From Gibbula magus (lineage: Eukaryota; Mollusca; Gastropoda; Trochida; Trochidae), in the NCBI GenBank assembly GCA_936450465.1, contig OW388292.1, positions 9,505,756 to 9,569,755 on the forward strand: a stretch of DNA of 64,000 nt. The letters are read 5' to 3'. The position numbers and the translations under genes are program-made. Within the stretch, counting starts at the first letter, position 1. Every line of letters begins with the position of its first letter. Under the pieces are notes generated by a model. That model was not told where the DNA came from and did no database searches. It saw only the letters and a program-made list of their open reading frames with translations. Of the stretch, positions 12,887 to 27,433 are shown piece by piece.

Positions 12887-13321
12887 TATATAATATCTGA
12901 ATTTTAGATGACAACATACACACATACAAAATATGTAGGTAAAACTTGAGGTTAACAAATGTAATGAAACCCATTTTCTAGTGAATGTACCATTCACAAA
13001 AAAAGGATCTATCTAGAATCACAATCTAGTTTAGGAGAGAGCTTTCAGACCGATACAATATTTCCCCACAGACCGACATTTCATGGATGATAGACTAATT
13101 GCCTTCATTGCCCCCTTTCTTTCCTTTCATTTCCTTTTTTATTTGAATCTAACCCATTTTCTCAGAATTTACGATAACCTAGGAAATTAGGCAAATCCAA
13201 AAATCCTTAACCCCTTTTAATTTGTGTTTAAATTGTCAAAAATATTTGAATGATATTTCAGCCTGTTCAAGGAATCTTTGTAAAAAAGTGATCTAGTAGA
13301 CGATCTACACAGAAGACCAAG

Positions 13322-13372
13322 AAAAAAATAGAGCCATGGCCTCTGTAGCTCATCAGGAGATAATAAGTGGGG
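13322..13372. repeat. Start fragment of the 'GATGAGCT' modular repeat family
   Basis: AGAGCCATGGCCTCTGTAGC followed by TCATCA is almost the same as at 46033-46064. The motif TAGCTCATC here is the inverted form of GATGAGCTA, which ends the family at 15685 and 36678. A core-like fragment (TTTTTAGGTCATGACCCC) lies at about 13705-13725. It may be the front of the element whose cores and end lie at 15001-15685. Confidence 0.55.
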
Positions 13373-15000
13373 TATGTTATGGAGTGGACTTTATAGCAAT
13401 GGTCAGATAATGGAATGTAGTAATAAGAATCTAGGTAGTGAAACGATTAAAGCAGTTTAAAAATATTTTGTTACCATAACTTTGCCAATCTGCTATATAT
13501 ATGTGTTGAAAGAGCAACACAAAGCTTTGAAATAAATTGCTGGTATCAAACATATAATAATGTGGTGGAGAGATCATACTATTTTTTAAGATCGTACACA
13601 CATTATATAATAATGAATATATCGGGTACAATTCTTTGCATACAATTCACCACTGTAAGCTATTGCAATAATGGCCTGGGGCTGTAGAAGAAAATGAAAA
13701 AAACCTTTTTAGGTCATGACCCCTGCTAATTATTATCAAAATTGGTTACACATAAATCAACATTCGTTATGAATATCATACACCTTTGCATTATATTGTT
13801 TTAATTCTTAATTGCATTATGGCAATACCAACATTTATTACATAATGAATAGGAGCCTCAGTTTTTGAAAATCCCATGTCTCATAGGCTCCATTTCAATA
13901 CTTAATAAATTGGTGAATTTTTTTTAGTAAATTCTTTTTCACCATTTCTTATAGGCTCCTTTTCAATATTTGATAAAATGGTGATATTCTATGAATAAAT
14001 TCTTTTTTAGAGTCAGTGAAAAGCAGTCTCACGCACAGTCTATGATAACACAGTGCTGCACAGAAGTTTGAAGTAACCTGAAACCTCTGTGTAACTATCA
14101 GTTTTCATTCTTCTGCCAGGAAGAGGTCAACACAATGCAATTACATAACATGCAGACACTGGACTCACAGCCAGTAAAATTTATATGTTAGATGCAGTTT
14201 TTCCTACAATTAATTAGTTTTCTGTACTGGAGAAGATGATGAAAATAGGTGTGATGTCACAATCTCATATAGCTACTTCTTTTATAGTCCTATGTTATCA
14301 CCAGTCATCACTAGTCATATTCAGTTCACATATCTCATGTAAAATGAAAAAATTTAATTCCTCTTCAAGTTATTCCTTCAAAGGATATTCAATAGTTCTC
14401 ATTTCAAATAGATTCACATTAAACATGTCCATGATGTAGACATCTATCTCATTTCTTGTTCCTATTGAATAAAATTAACTGCAAAGTTAATAGAAAACTA
14501 AATCAGTTATAAAGTATAAAATATGATATAAATAAGTTATACCAAATTGACTCGTACTGGAAATTCTCATTAATTAATTAATTAATTCTCCAAATAATTA
14601 CACTATATCATGAGATATTAAAAAACTCCATTATTTACTCTTAAATTACAAAGAACATAATATTAGATTTAATAAAAGATTCTGTATTAAGTCTTTAGAA
14701 TACTTTTAGACTTGTGTACCTTTATCAGCAAATTCACTTGCAAAATACAAATAATTACTCATATGTGAAATGTGAGACAAAGATAAAATATGACTTATAA
14801 TTTTTGTTAGACCTCCAATTCTAAGTTTTTAATTCTAAATATCTCTTTTTCATCAGACATATTATATTCTCAAAGCACATGTTAGAACTCTCACATCAGA
14901 AAGATGAAATGCCTTTAACTCAGCTGTTTTCTTTAAAATTACCTCCCTTACCTACTTACTGATTGAAGTGCACATATAATCTCAGAAAGATGCTGTAAAC

Positions 15001-15685
15001 TGAAATAGGCTTTTAGGTTATGATCCCTGTGACCCATATTTGGGGTCACAGACTCACCAAATTTACAATTTAGAATCCCTTACAGCCAAGGAGTCTGTAC
15101 ATAAAATTTCAGCTCGCTAGAGCCATTGGGACTGGAGATGAAGATGAAAATAGCATTTTAGGTCATTGCCTCTGTGACCCAATATTTGGGGTCTCACTGT
15201 CACCAAATTTACAATTTAGAATCCCCTTCAGTCAAGGAGTATGTACATAAAATTTCAGCTCTCTACGTTCATTGGGACTGGAGAAGAAGATGAAAATAGT
15301 TTTTTTTAGGTAATGACCCCTGTGAGGCACACTTGGGGTCACAGGGTCACCAAATCTACAATTTAGAATCCCTTTCAGCCAAAGAGTCTGTACATAAAAT
15401 TTCAGCTCTCTGGAGTCATTGGTTCTGGAGAAGAAGATGAAAATAGCTTTTAAGGTTATGACCCCTGTGACCCACATTTGGGGTCACAGGGTCACCAAAT
15501 TTACAATTTAGTATCCCCTTCAGCCAAGGAGTCTGTACATTAAATTTCAGCTCTCTGGAGTCATTGGTTCTGGAGAAGAAGTCGAAAAAGCGAAAAGTTT
15601 ACGGACGGACGGAACGACGGACGGACGGACGGACGCCATCCCATGCCATAAGCCCATCGGGCCTTTCAGGCCAGATGAGCTAAAA
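15001..15685 (+). mobile_element. Modular non-autonomous element: four cores of about 146 bp, (ACGG)n, 3' hairpin
   Basis: Four degenerate tandem cores are visible; the shared motif ACAATTTAGAATCC recurs at 15065, 15211, 15358 and 15502. Each core also carries TTGGGGTCACAGGGTCACC-like and TCTGGAGAAGAAGATGAAAA-like parts. An (ACGG)n microsatellite follows at 15600-15635, then a hairpin (GGCCTTTCAGGCC) and the terminal AGATGAGCTAAAAA. A leader, cores, ACGG tract and palindromic end is the known layout of bivalve 'pearl' elements, often grouped with Helentron-type rolling-circle elements. No protein is encoded. Confidence 0.75.
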
Positions 15686-18078
15686 ATGAATTTTATCAAT
15701 AAAGAATTTAATAAAACATTTAAGGAGAATTTCACAGTGACTTGTCGATAGTCTACAAGCAATTGTAAGACCAGCCAAGGAGATGTTATAATCAAAGATT
15801 TTAATGAAATGATGTTAAGAAGAGTTTGACAGTGACTGGTCTACAGTCTACAAGGAATGGTAAGACCAGCCAAGGCGCTGCAGACACATGGTGCTGATAT
15901 GAAGATCCTACATAATGCATGGCAAATCTTCCCCAATCACAAGCTAAACTCTTAAGCATCAGTTAAACTTGTTCCTGGTGTCAAGACGTAGATACATATA
16001 GCAGCTGCACTAGAACATGACGAAAAGTTTTACAAACAACACTGCAAACAATCAACTCAACACACTGTCCACTTTCTTGCAAATTGTCTCGCGTCATGAG
16101 AGAAAGAAAATCAAACTTTTTTAACAAAACAAACATTCTGGCAAATAGAAGGCACAAGAGGGGAATTTTACCTATTCTTTACGTTAAATTCAGGATTTAA
16201 TATGACATCATTTGAAGCACAAAAGGCTGGCTAAATGCTAGGAAAACTAGGCCTTCGTAAAAATTCAGTTTCATCCATGAATATTGAATTATGCAAACAT
16301 AAGAAAGTATTTGAATACTTGTTTTGATCTTGTTTGAATATTTCTGAATTATATAATCAAGATCCGATGTGGGAAACACAACTGGATTGATAATTTTGAA
16401 ATATATCAGTGCAACCTTGTCCGATGGCTGGCAGACACTGCTCCAAAGACAATCTCTCTCTTTCAAGAAAATTTGAAAATGAACATGCATGAACGTAGTT
16501 TGTCAAGTAGCAACTCAACAGTATTTCATCATCAACTTAAATAGTACAGTTAAATTACCAGGTTACAAGCCTCAGGCCTTATTTAAAGTAATGAATATTT
16601 ATTTTATAAATCCTTTCACAAAAGCACCAGAATCATTTATTGTCACAAAAGTTGGAACAATATAAAACAAACAAGCACAAATCGGTATCTTAAAGGTAGG
16701 GTCTGATGCTCCATAGTCACTGTCTGGATTCATTAAAAGGGGAATCAAAGCGTTTTAGCATCTTTTTAACTGTCGATTTAACATAACTCAACTCAAATCT
16801 TCAATATATCAAATCCTTAGATATCTAACTTGTTAATTCCGCAAATGACAATTGCATGATTATTGTATACAACAATAGTCAATAGTGTAGTCAATTTCAA
16901 GTACTCAATGATTTGATGTAACAGTGACAATTCATTACAAAGCTGGATTTTATGCTCATTTGATTTTGATATATGATATCAATAGAGATAATAATCTGTC
17001 ATTCTTTAAAAAAATGCATTACAAAGGAAATTTAATGTCATATGATTTTGTTTTATCTTTAGAAAATTTAGTTTTGATATTGACAACTCTTTCCAACAAA
17101 TAATATATCAGATCATCAAAACAAAAAAAGAAAAAAATTCAACATATGAATAAAATATCAAAAACTATGATGATACCTCACTGTAAATATATCTCTGGTT
17201 GACTTATTTGACAAATATGATCAAGTCTTTGAAGAATATTTACATTTCTCCTGACAAATATGATGGTAGCATTTTTTATATTGAAATAAAATAATATTGT
17301 AACTAGAATATTTGATTTCAAAACTTTGACTTTACACCTTTCTCAGACTCTGTGTTACAACATCAAACGAAACACTGAAATATGAATGACATGCAACATA
17401 AAAGTTACTATTTATCTGGACACTTTGGTGATATTGAAAGATTGATATTGATGTATTCCTCTTCATCTCGGCCGCTGAACACCTCTTGAAAGAGATAATA
17501 AGTGCAGCCTGTTCACGAGTGTTTCTAAACCTTCCTCTCCAATAGTCACAGCAAAATTATATTCAAATGTCTCAACTTTTAACACCCGAGGAAAACAATC
17601 TATTCCTGATTGACAAACTTCAGTGCACAAATCGGTTAGAACATTATTGCTGACGCTTTTTCCTACAAGAAATATTCAATATCATTTATACACAGAAAAG
17701 CAATAATCGAATTAAGTTTATACCTATTGCAAAGTGTGTTAAACATTTTCATTGGTGTTTACCTTGAAATGGTTTACATGAAATACTTCAGCATAAATGA
17801 AATAATTATTTTCAAAAAAATATCACAATAATAAATTTTATGAATATAAAGGAAATATCCGCTATTTTTTGGTAAGAATTAACAATGAAATACAACAAAA
17901 CTGCTTGGGTTCTATAACTCATTATGACATGTATGGCCTGAAGTTGTAGATTTAATATTCAGCAAAATCCATAAAAAAAATCCAGAAATTACTGTGACCT
18001 TAAATATAGCATCTAAGTCAGCATACTGACATTGTTGACCAATGCAACTAAATTTAATACGGAAGCATTTCATTTGAA

Positions 18079-18475
18079 AACAAGAAGACATAGTCATCAA
18101 CATCCCCCGCCAGACTCAAGAATCAATAATCACACGCTTCTTATTTTCGAACACCATCAAGGTATCTATGCCCTCAAACATCACACCAAATTTAATTATC
18201 CCATCTTAAATAGTTTCTGAGAAAAGTTGTCCCCTTTGAAGATACCATGAACAGAGTCCGGAAATACTGAACAAGGGCAATAACTCCGGCAAAAACAATT
18301 GCACACTTTTCATTTTCGAACTCCATCAAGGTATTCATGCCCTCAAGCATCACACCAAATTTGGTTATCCTATCTTAAAAGGTTTCTGAGAAAAGCTGTC
18401 CCCTTTATCTCCGACGGAAGGACGGACACACAGACAGACAGGAGCCTAAACCTATATCCCCCGTCACGAAGTAAA
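18079..18475 (+). mobile_element. Modular element of the 'CCCCCGCC' family, copy A
   Basis: It starts AACAAGAAGACATAGTCATC and then CCCCCGCC. It has two core units about 170 bp apart (shared motif ATTTTCGAAC at about 18142 and 18312), a short GGAC/ACAG tract at 18415-18440, and the end CTATATCCCCCGTCACGAAG. Compared with the other copies, the last half of the 3' hairpin is missing. Start and cores match copy B at 27434-27956 closely. Confidence 0.75.
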
Positions 18476-19412
18476 AACAAGAACCTAAGTTGACAAGTGT
18501 TGTGCCATACAAAAGGAATGATGAATTCCTTGACAAATTGAGTTTAAGAAAATTCATCAACTGAGTGAGGTAAGATTACAAAATCCTTATTGTGACCTCA
18601 AATGAGGGCACGACCCCCTATTAAGGTGTTGGATGTACAAAATAGATACTAGGCCATGTCAAAAGCCTATCGAGTCTGATGACCTGATGAGTTTAAAAGA
18701 AACTTCTACAAATGAGTCACTGAAATAAGGTTTCACTCGTGAAGGTTATATGCTTATTTGTCACTTTGACTGATTGATATAAAAACTTCAGTAATACAAC
18801 CGCAGGCTTGGTTCACTCATAATCCTGGCCAGAGGTGCAATGTAATATTATATCAGAGGACGTGAAGCTGGTGCAATAATGCGCTGAAGTTATGAGTTAC
18901 ACAATCTAACAAAGCAACTCCATGCTTATGTGGAAATTCATCTGAGGTCAGAACCCAATCAGGGTAATGCATGTCACAACGTGTACATTTTACAGAAAAT
19001 AGTGGCAATAAGGGTACCAAAATAACAAAATATTCACTTAGCAATAATTCAAAATATTGATTAAATACCTAATTATAGAATATAATCACATTATATCTTA
19101 TCCTGCTTTTCCATTCTCTCGGTTTGTCATGACAGTTAATACAAGCTCTGTTCAAAACTGATCTGCCTGATTATAGAATTGCACTTGTTTGGCAATAATT
19201 AAATAAAAAGTTTAAATGTTTCTTTTTAAACAAGAATTTAAAGGTATAAAGGAAGAACAAAAGAATAATTAGAACAAAAATATGCCTATTGTAACTTTAA
19301 ATTTTCTTAAGAAAATTCTTAATCCTAATTTGATCAATCTGAACAAAAGAAGAAGAACTTGCTAACAATGTTATAATTGAAAGAATGCATTGAAGACAGA
19401 GTATCAACTTAC

Positions 19413-19473
19413 CAAGGGTTCGCACATATATTGCATTCTTGTCCGTCTTCTCAAACGATATGCCACCACGTCT
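19413..19473 (-). CDS. Second supported coding exon of the same gene
   Basis: This is a 61-bp exon with a pyrimidine-rich acceptor (ctttttgttgcag) and a consensus donor (CTTG|gtaagt). It enters in phase 0 and leaves in phase 1, encoding RRGGISFEKTDKNAIYVRTL plus one base. The peptide is hydrophilic and reads like real coding sequence, unlike the AT-rich random frames around it. Joined to exon 1 it continues SSEDE-RRGG without a stop. The product and function are not recognised. The assignment to the same gene is inferred from strand, order and phase; a transcript would settle it. Confidence 0.75.
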
Positions 19474-20112
19474 CTGCAACAAAAAGACACAGTTATCAAT
19501 CATGTATTACACTTTGTAGATCTAGCCCTTTAATGATACATAATAACAGGGGAGGCAACTCAGGCGTTGAGGACACAATACCACTAAACTATGCAGAACT
19601 CGATGAGATACATATTCTCAAGCCGAAAGTTGGGCATATAAATTACGTCTGACGGGGACTGAACAAAAAGATTTGCCAATTGATGTCAATAAACGTTTGT
19701 ATAATCACTGAACCTAGTGGTTAATGATACACCTGACTAGGTCAACAGAACTCCGCTTTCAGCTGACATAATTACACTTACGTCTTTGCATGACTCAAAC
19801 ATCAAACATTTCACATCGTGATGGAGGAGGGTCGAGCAGCTCCTTATTGCACATATAGAGAACGACTTAATAACTATCATTAATTTCTTCTCCCGGATAC
19901 CAGTGCAGAAAGTAAGATTAAGCAACATTGATGTTAAAGATCTGAGCAAGTCTACTCAGTTCGACAAGAGAAAGTATGATTAAGTCAGGGTTAACTGGAC
20001 AGGAACAATGGATGTATAATTGAAGTGTAAACTTGTGTTAAGTCTTGGAACCATATTCGTCATAATAAGCTCCCCCTCACTTCCCATTCCAAAATGAAAC
20101 ATGCAAAACGCC

Positions 20113-20220
20113 CCCTCCTCGGCCTTCTCTCTTTACAAATTAAATCATGTACAACTTCTCTCCCCCTCCCCGGCCTTCTCTCTTTACAAATTAAATCATG
20201 TACAACTTCTCTCCCCCTCA
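20113..20220. repeat. 51-bp tandem duplication
   Basis: There are two nearly identical 51-bp units (starting GGCCTTCTCTCTTTACAAAT at 20121 and 20172), separated by a CCCCCTCC boundary. Pyrimidine-rich; no coding sign. Confidence 0.9.
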
Positions 20221-22861
20221 CACGATCCATATTTATTTGATGTCAACTGATAACATGTCAATACCAAGTTTTTGCATAACCATACCAACAAAGTAAAAGC
20301 TCCTCCGACAATATCTGGCTATTTTGAATTGTCAAAACATATGAATAATATTGATTGAATACACTTATAAAACTTTTGCAATCAGGTTGGATCATTTAAC
20401 TGCTAGAACTTTGAATTCAGACCTAATCTCAGCCAAACATCTAATGCCTCAAGTAACACACATTAAAGGTACCAAGCTCTCAATGGGAATAAAGGATATA
20501 CCAGAAAACAATAAAATGTGCCTTTATAGTTGATAAATATGCAACTTAAATAGCACCGTTTTCTCACAATTTTTTTTTCAGAACTGATGAAACAGCAATA
20601 GCTAAAAAGAAATAATACAGGTGTGTTGCAAGATCTTACAGCAATCAATCACTTACACTTATAGTTTTCTGTCTTATTGAACTGTGTACCTGCTATTGAT
20701 TATATTATTATATATTATTATTATATTATATGTTATTTCAGAATTGATTTAAAAAAAAATTGTTTTCAGTTATTTCAAGTATATAATTAAATGATGAGCC
20801 CCTGCTAAACTCATTATGTTCATAAGAGTCTTATACCTGTAGCTCAGCACAACAGAATGGTAATAATCAATTCTGCAAGTTTGAAAACCATGTTTCTATT
20901 GATAAAAGTAAAGATGAGACTGTTAAGAGTTAAATACTTCATAGGAAATCACATCACGTTCTATCACCTCCAGCACTGTCTTCTACCTGATTTATCACCT
21001 TACGGTAATAACTCAACGCAGGGTTAAAATACATACTCATAAATGAGAACATAAAGGTAAAATATGTTGAACGATGAATAAGGTGATAAAGCTAGCCATG
21101 ACACACTGACAAGTGGGTACCTACCGCCTCCAGCTCCGCCTTGTACCTGGTATACATCGACCCTAATCAGGTAACTGGTAACTAGCTAGGTGCTGTAATC
21201 CACCCATACACTCCCTCAGTTGTCACTCAGCACTGTATACCAACAGTATAGTACAAGTGAACATCAGCAGTCTACATGTATACAGCTAGTTCCAGAGAGA
21301 AACAGTGAAACCAGTGGTCCATGCACTAGTTCAATATGCAAGGTGTAGGTCAAATGTATATTCCAGATTATTGTGTTCACACAGCAAACAACAGCTGGGG
21401 ATTGATTGTTCGTGTAACACGTGCAAGTCACAGAGTTCTCTAACTGTAAACAATCAAGGAGTCAACAGATCAGATTCAGGAACAACATCAGACGATACTT
21501 TGTTGTTGTTGTTACTGTACTAGAGGCTTATGTCTCATAACAGTACAGGGACTTTCAGATTTTAACAAACACCTTCAGAACAGTGTCCTCAGATAACAGT
21601 GACTACATTTATTGAAACATTTAATTACTGAGGATGTTGAATTAAACACCTTCAAGAGAATCACCAGGGTTTGAACTCCTCAGGGGCTTTATATTAAAAA
21701 TCTGGGAATGTCTAAAATCTAATATGATGATTGATGTCTCACTATATCATTAAATTGGGACCGTGGTCTGGGACCATTCAAATTGAACTTTTCATATAAC
21801 CTAAGATTTTCCTCTCAAGGAAACATCTTTGAAATCCTCAGGGTTAAATTTTACACTGCCTTTCGTTGAAACAGATTCTGTTGCCCTAATCATCAAGTAC
21901 TGTACTCTAGAACACCTCTCCGGTGTCAGTGCATAAAGCTATACTCATGCCTCCTGAGAAAGCTAGGGACAGTCTCCACCCAACAACATACATGTATCTT
22001 GCTCTGCACTATGTATGTGACCATCTCTCGATATCTACTGACACCTCCATGTGTCTCCTCTCCCAGCAACTGTATCAGAACAATGAATCTTGTCAATTGG
22101 CAAAGTTAGTATCACAATTGATCACATAACATCCATTGGTTCTCTTCATTGTTAGTTTACATCCATTTCCTTTCATTTTGTAATGACTTCCCTTTCTGAA
22201 CAATGCAATGTCGAATTCAAAGCCTCAAATAGATCACTTCACTAAAGATATCTCTTTGCCATGTATCCTCCTCTAGATTATGTGGATATATCCCTCTCTT
22301 CCTCTCCAATGTCAACACCGTAAGAAATCAGAATAGACTGTTACGTCAAAACTTAACATCCATCAAGTATTTCTGAATCCTAAGGTTTCTTTCTCCTGTC
22401 AGTATCCTGTCAGTATCCTGTGTTAAACACAATGTCCATTGAAAGCTTCAGGATGTGAGGGTTTCTCTCTCCGAGTGTCATGGCTATATCTCTGTATCTC
22501 TCACTGAATGCATGGGTTCTTTCAATAATATACAATGTCAATCTAAAACATAAACCTTATCCTCTCACTGAATGTATAAGTCTTCTCTCCCAAGATCCAG
22601 TGTGTTAGGGTATTGGAATACAATAAAGCCCAAACTAAAAGTCCATGGTTGTCCATGTAAACTGATCAAACATTCAACATGTCTTCATTGAATCCCTGTC
22701 TCTACCTGTCATACCAATGCAGACCCTTCAATTAATGTCACTTCCTCACCTCTTCAGCTATGTCTGTCTGTCTGCACGAGGGTAATCCTTCACCACCACA
22801 GTGTCAAAACATTTGACATACAGCTCGCTGAACTCCGGTAGTCTCTCCTGTCACTACGAAT

Positions 22862-22937
22862 GGGTCTACTGTCAATGAATACCCCACCTCCCCTCCAGAA
22901 CGGGTCTACTGTCAATGAATACCCCACCTCCCCCCCA
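22862..22937. repeat. 40-bp tandem duplication
   Basis: Two copies of a 40-bp unit start GGGTCTACTGTCAATGAATA at 22862 and 22902. They differ by a base or two near the C-rich end. Confidence 0.9.
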
Positions 22938-23154
22938 GTGAATGTCCTACTCTCCCCTCTCTGATGTTCAGGTATGGCTGCATGGGGGGATCCCCTCTCT
23001 ATCAACACAATGTCACAACCAGCTGTTCATCCTCCACACACAATACCAGGTCACATCCATGCAGCTGGGCATTACTGTCAGACTACCCCCAGTGTTACAA
23101 CACAATGAGGGACACCCACAGATGAGCTCACACAGTAATAGTACATGTTGTCTG

Positions 23155-23272
23155 TGTAAACCCAGGATAAAAGACCATATTAGAAGTCCATAGTTATCTA
23201 TGTAAACCCACGATCATAGACCATATTAGAAGTCCATAGTTATCTATGTAAACCCAGGATAATAGACCATAT
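23155..23272. repeat. 46-bp tandem repeat, about 2.5 copies
   Basis: The motif ACCATAT recurs at 23174, 23220 and 23266, spaced by exactly 46 bp. The flanking TAGAAGTCCATAGTTATCTA is conserved between the first two copies. Confidence 0.9.
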
Positions 23273-26200
23273 CATTCCTCACTTGTTTACTGGTTATCCC
23301 AGGGTTATAGCCACTTTTAGAGGTTCCATGTTGTTTGTGTGTACCCAGGAGAACAGCCCCCATTAAAAGTCTGTACTTGTGTGTGTAGATCCACGCTAAC
23401 AGAGCTTGTTCACTCAGTCAGAAAGTAAGAAGGGAGAGAGAGGGAGGGAGGGGAGAGAGAGGTGAAAGTCAGTGTTCTACAGGTATTAACCTTATCAAAG
23501 CCATGTTTACAATAGCCGTGCCAGCCTAATACCCAACTAATACTAATTCACTGCTCTGATCTAGCTACTAGCCTTAACTACAGACTTGGGGGGTGGGGTT
23601 GTTGCTTTCCTCAAGGAAATATACATAAATATCTTTATTGTCTGACCGTGAGCCATTACATGTAATTAAACAAATATTAACTATTTCGATCACATATCAC
23701 AAACACGATAAGGGTTTACTTCCTAAGCTTTGACAATACAATAACATTTTCGAGGAAAGTTTATCATGCTTGATGTACATAGCTTATCAAAGATATTGAG
23801 ATCTGTATTTTACTGTCAATATTGATACGATAAAGATGGAATATAACTATATGTCGTTACCTGTTGGCTGGACCGTGGCTAGAGATATATTGCTGAGCCA
23901 GCAAATCTTCAATGTATAAAATGATAAAAATCTGTTGCTTGCTATACATTATTCAGTGAGATATTCTACAGACCAACGACTCACACGGGAGGCTGGCTGT
24001 GTTGCTACATCTCCTTCAAATAATACACAGCAGCAAATATTTCATGTCCAAATGCACAAGGTGTTAATATTATATGAAATCAAACAATAGGCTTAATTAG
24101 AGAAGTACAGGTAGCTGAGGTACACGTTAAGGAGCTGGATCAGGTAGGCAAAGGTTCATTAGGGTATTAAGCTGGTGCAAATCAACTATGGCTTATGATT
24201 ACACAGGATCACAGCAGCCCAGGACAATACCTCAGACTAAGGTTCGGGTCAGGACATCAGTACTAACTTGTATTCAGGTATGTTTCACTCACATTCACTG
24301 GCTGTTACTAATACGGGAAGAAAGCCCAGCCCCCCCTGGTCGGTATGGCTTAACCAGTTGTACTAGTCATTCTGAAGGAAGTGTAAGCAATTTAAAATCT
24401 CCCTGCTCAAGGACACGAGATGAGAGTTATCCGTCCTTTGAATAACGTCATGTCCTGGCGGATGCCTTTCACATGTTTTTCGTCGTCAAAATGTGTAAAT
24501 AAGTTAAAACAACCTCATTTAATATAAGTTTTAGATGAACATTGCCGTTGAAATGGCTTTCACTGTTCTGTTTGTCTTGTGAGTATAAAGCCACTGTGAT
24601 ACCTTACGAACACATTGTTTTCATTGAGAGACTGCGAATAGTGTTTCGTTGCAATGTCAATCCCAACAAAAACTTGCTACATTCTCAACTTTGTGCTTAT
24701 TTTCTCTGCGGTGAATACAATTTAATGAATTAACCGAAGAATGAAATAAATATTAATCATAAGTGTTGTCGTAAATTACTTGTAATTTCATGAATGAATT
24801 CACGTTCATTTTATGAATGAATAAAGTAGTCCAGGCAGTGTCAAAGTTCAGCTTTAGCCAATCAAATTACTTGAAGGTGTTAATACATATATGTGTCATA
24901 ACCGTTTGTTATGAAAGCCCTTTACGAAGTACCATGTGGGTAATACTATACCATTAGACTGATCACCATTGTCTTCTTATGCTGTAACAACGCTATCAAC
25001 ACTTGTAGCAAGACTCCACCTCTCACTGTTTTTAGTTTATTTTTGAATAAATGTGGAGTATTCTTTGGCACATCTAAAGTCTGCATCCAGGTATCCAACT
25101 GGATTGTGTCACAATCACGTATCAATAACATATTTATAAACAGGGTTGTCCATAAAAATTCCATTTCCACAAAATATACCTTACACAAAATAGAACCTTC
25201 CCATTATGATGACCGGTTACAGAAAAGATATGAGACACGACCTGAGATGTCAGCTGCAAGAGGCAGTAGTTTGGAGGTGAGTCAGAAACAAGACTAGTTT
25301 ACAGGAGCCCAGTAACACTTCATGTCGTAAGTACCTAAGGCAATATAGGAGGTCCGATTAAAATTAAAAATTTAGACAAGAAGATACATTTGTAAGGAGT
25401 TTTTTCATTTTTATTTTTATATTTTTTTTATCAAAACCTTTTTTAAAAATCGCTACATCTCTCTTACACAACTTTTCAAATTGTTATTTTCTCTACTTCA
25501 TTTCTGTACGTGTAATTTAACTGTTTTATTTATATTTCTTCTTTGTATGACTGGTGAGTAAAGGGTGACATTATTCTGGAAAGTTTGCTCTTAATGTCAT
25601 CTGGAAGATTCACTTCTCTGGATACTTGTTTCTTCTGCTTAACTAGACCTCATTTCAGGTAGCAAATAACACTTTAAAACAAATATATGAGTAAAAATTA
25701 CATCAATCAAACATAATTCACTATTGACTATAACATTCACAGCAGATACATATATTATTAGGTGATTTAGGCTTTAACACCCATTTTAAGAGTATATACT
25801 GATATCACAGCTGATAACATGCGAGCATCAGCTGCAAGATATTATACATGATGCACTGAAACCAAGTAACGTATACCCAACAATTAAGATTGACAAGAAG
25901 ACACAGATCTGCACTGAATATCTGAGTAGCTAACTCCATCATTGTGTTCTCAGAAGTGAAATTGTAAACTACTGATCTGATGACAACAAGGACGACCACA
26001 CACGGGGGTTTGATCTATATATTATTCCTTTTTAAGGATATTTTATATCCATTTTCATCAAAAGAAATTAAGATATCCAGGAGAAAACATTTACTAAAAC
26101 AAGCATTATCCTGCTTAAATGCAATGTATTTAAAGAAGCCATGAAAATGTAGTAATATCTCAAGTCCAAACTAGGTATTTACACAATGTCAGGAAATGTA

Positions 26201-26805
26201 TCACATCTTCTACCTTCCTATCCTCCAATCTCATTATGTCCTTACATCCATACATCATTCCTTCATTAATATTCAAACCTTGATTACAGATAAATCCATC
26301 ACAAAAACTCTTCCTCTTTTGACAACAGATAATTCTGTAGCATGTTGTTCTTCTTGTGGAGAAGACTTTTTGACAAGCATTTTCCCATCAGAAAATTTGA
26401 ATTTCCAAACGGCGCTTTGGAAAATATGTTTTACAAATGACAGGATCCCAATTTTATTAGAAATAACTCAGAAATATTTGAATATAATCACTCGAGCAAT
26501 GTTTTGTGCTTGTTTTCTGTGGTATTATGAATCACAAACACGAGAAGACGTCAATCAAATTCGGATTAATAAAAATCACACATTGGACTTAAAAAATATA
26601 CATCAAATAAAACATGAAGATGGAGTCAGCAATATTCCAGCCCTGGGGCAAGGTTTGTCAGGACTGGAGGGTGTATTTAAAGTGAAACATCGTTATGAAA
26701 CTTTCTTGAGACTAATCATGAGCAACAGACCCACTGACAGACAGAGCTTATTTCTATGGACCCAAATAGGAATAATGAATCAATGCTGAAGAATATTTGA
26801 ACAAG

Positions 26806-26870
26806 AGCGCTCTGAGAGCACAAGAAACCCCCGGGGTTTGTCCCATTGATGCACAAACAATCCCCCAAAA
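26806..26870. repeat. Possible leader fragment of a CCCCCG-type modular repeat
   Basis: The leader-like ACAAGAAACCCCCGGGG resembles the starts of the family copies (ACAAGA followed by CCCCCG). No core or ACGG tract follows it directly, so it is either a fragment or a related family. Low confidence. Confidence 0.35.
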
Positions 26871-27433
26871 TACATTACATTAAAATGTTAGGGGAATTTA
26901 AGATCGGATCTTATCATCTTGAAATGCACTTACCATAATAAGAGAAGTTCTTTGATCAGCTTGAACATTATGACATCACTGAACACAAATGACAATGAAC
27001 AAACATGTTGAATATCGAAGGCCTTTATAGGTTGGGGGGCACTGACCCTCATTTTTTCTCAAGTTGAATTCAGGATTAAAAACAGACAAACTTATTTTAC
27101 AAATATGTCAAATCTAAGCTCTGAATGATCTTAAGGAGAGATGACACTCACAAACTGAGCTCAATTACAGGAATATTTTGCGACAATTTATTGACGTGAT
27201 AAAGACTCAAAATAAATGCATTACAATGGAGTATAGGCTAATCCGTACTTTAACAAAAAGTGCTTAAATTTACCGTAATGCCTTTTTAACAGTAAATATG
27301 TTACAATGTTTGTTATTCCAATTACATCATATGTATATATGTATCTCTGTTTAGTGATGGCAATTTAAAGTGCCTCGTATAATCAACTAATAGTTGTTCT
27401 TCCACTCTGCTCTCTTAGTTGGATACTGTATTC

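Larger units (their letters stand above)
10713..19412 (-). other. Intron 2 of the minus-strand gene (8.7 kb)
   Basis: This is a GT-AG intron of 8,700 bp. Recognisable contents are a tandem duplication of about 26 bp at 12617-12665, a small MITE at 12818-12886, a modular repeat of the 'GATGAGCT' family (start fragment at 13322, cores and end at 15001-15685) and a copy of the 'CCCCCGCC' family at 18079-18475. The remaining stretches (10713-12600, 12900-13300, 13760-15000, 15700-18070, 18490-19412) are AT-rich and I see nothing else in them. Confidence 0.65.

Noticed and set aside
26196..26789. 197-codon plus-strand open frame
   Set aside because: No recognisable domain, composition matches translated AT-rich DNA, no splice or promoter support; the last third contains a CAGCAATATTCCAGCC motif typical of dispersed molluscan repeats.
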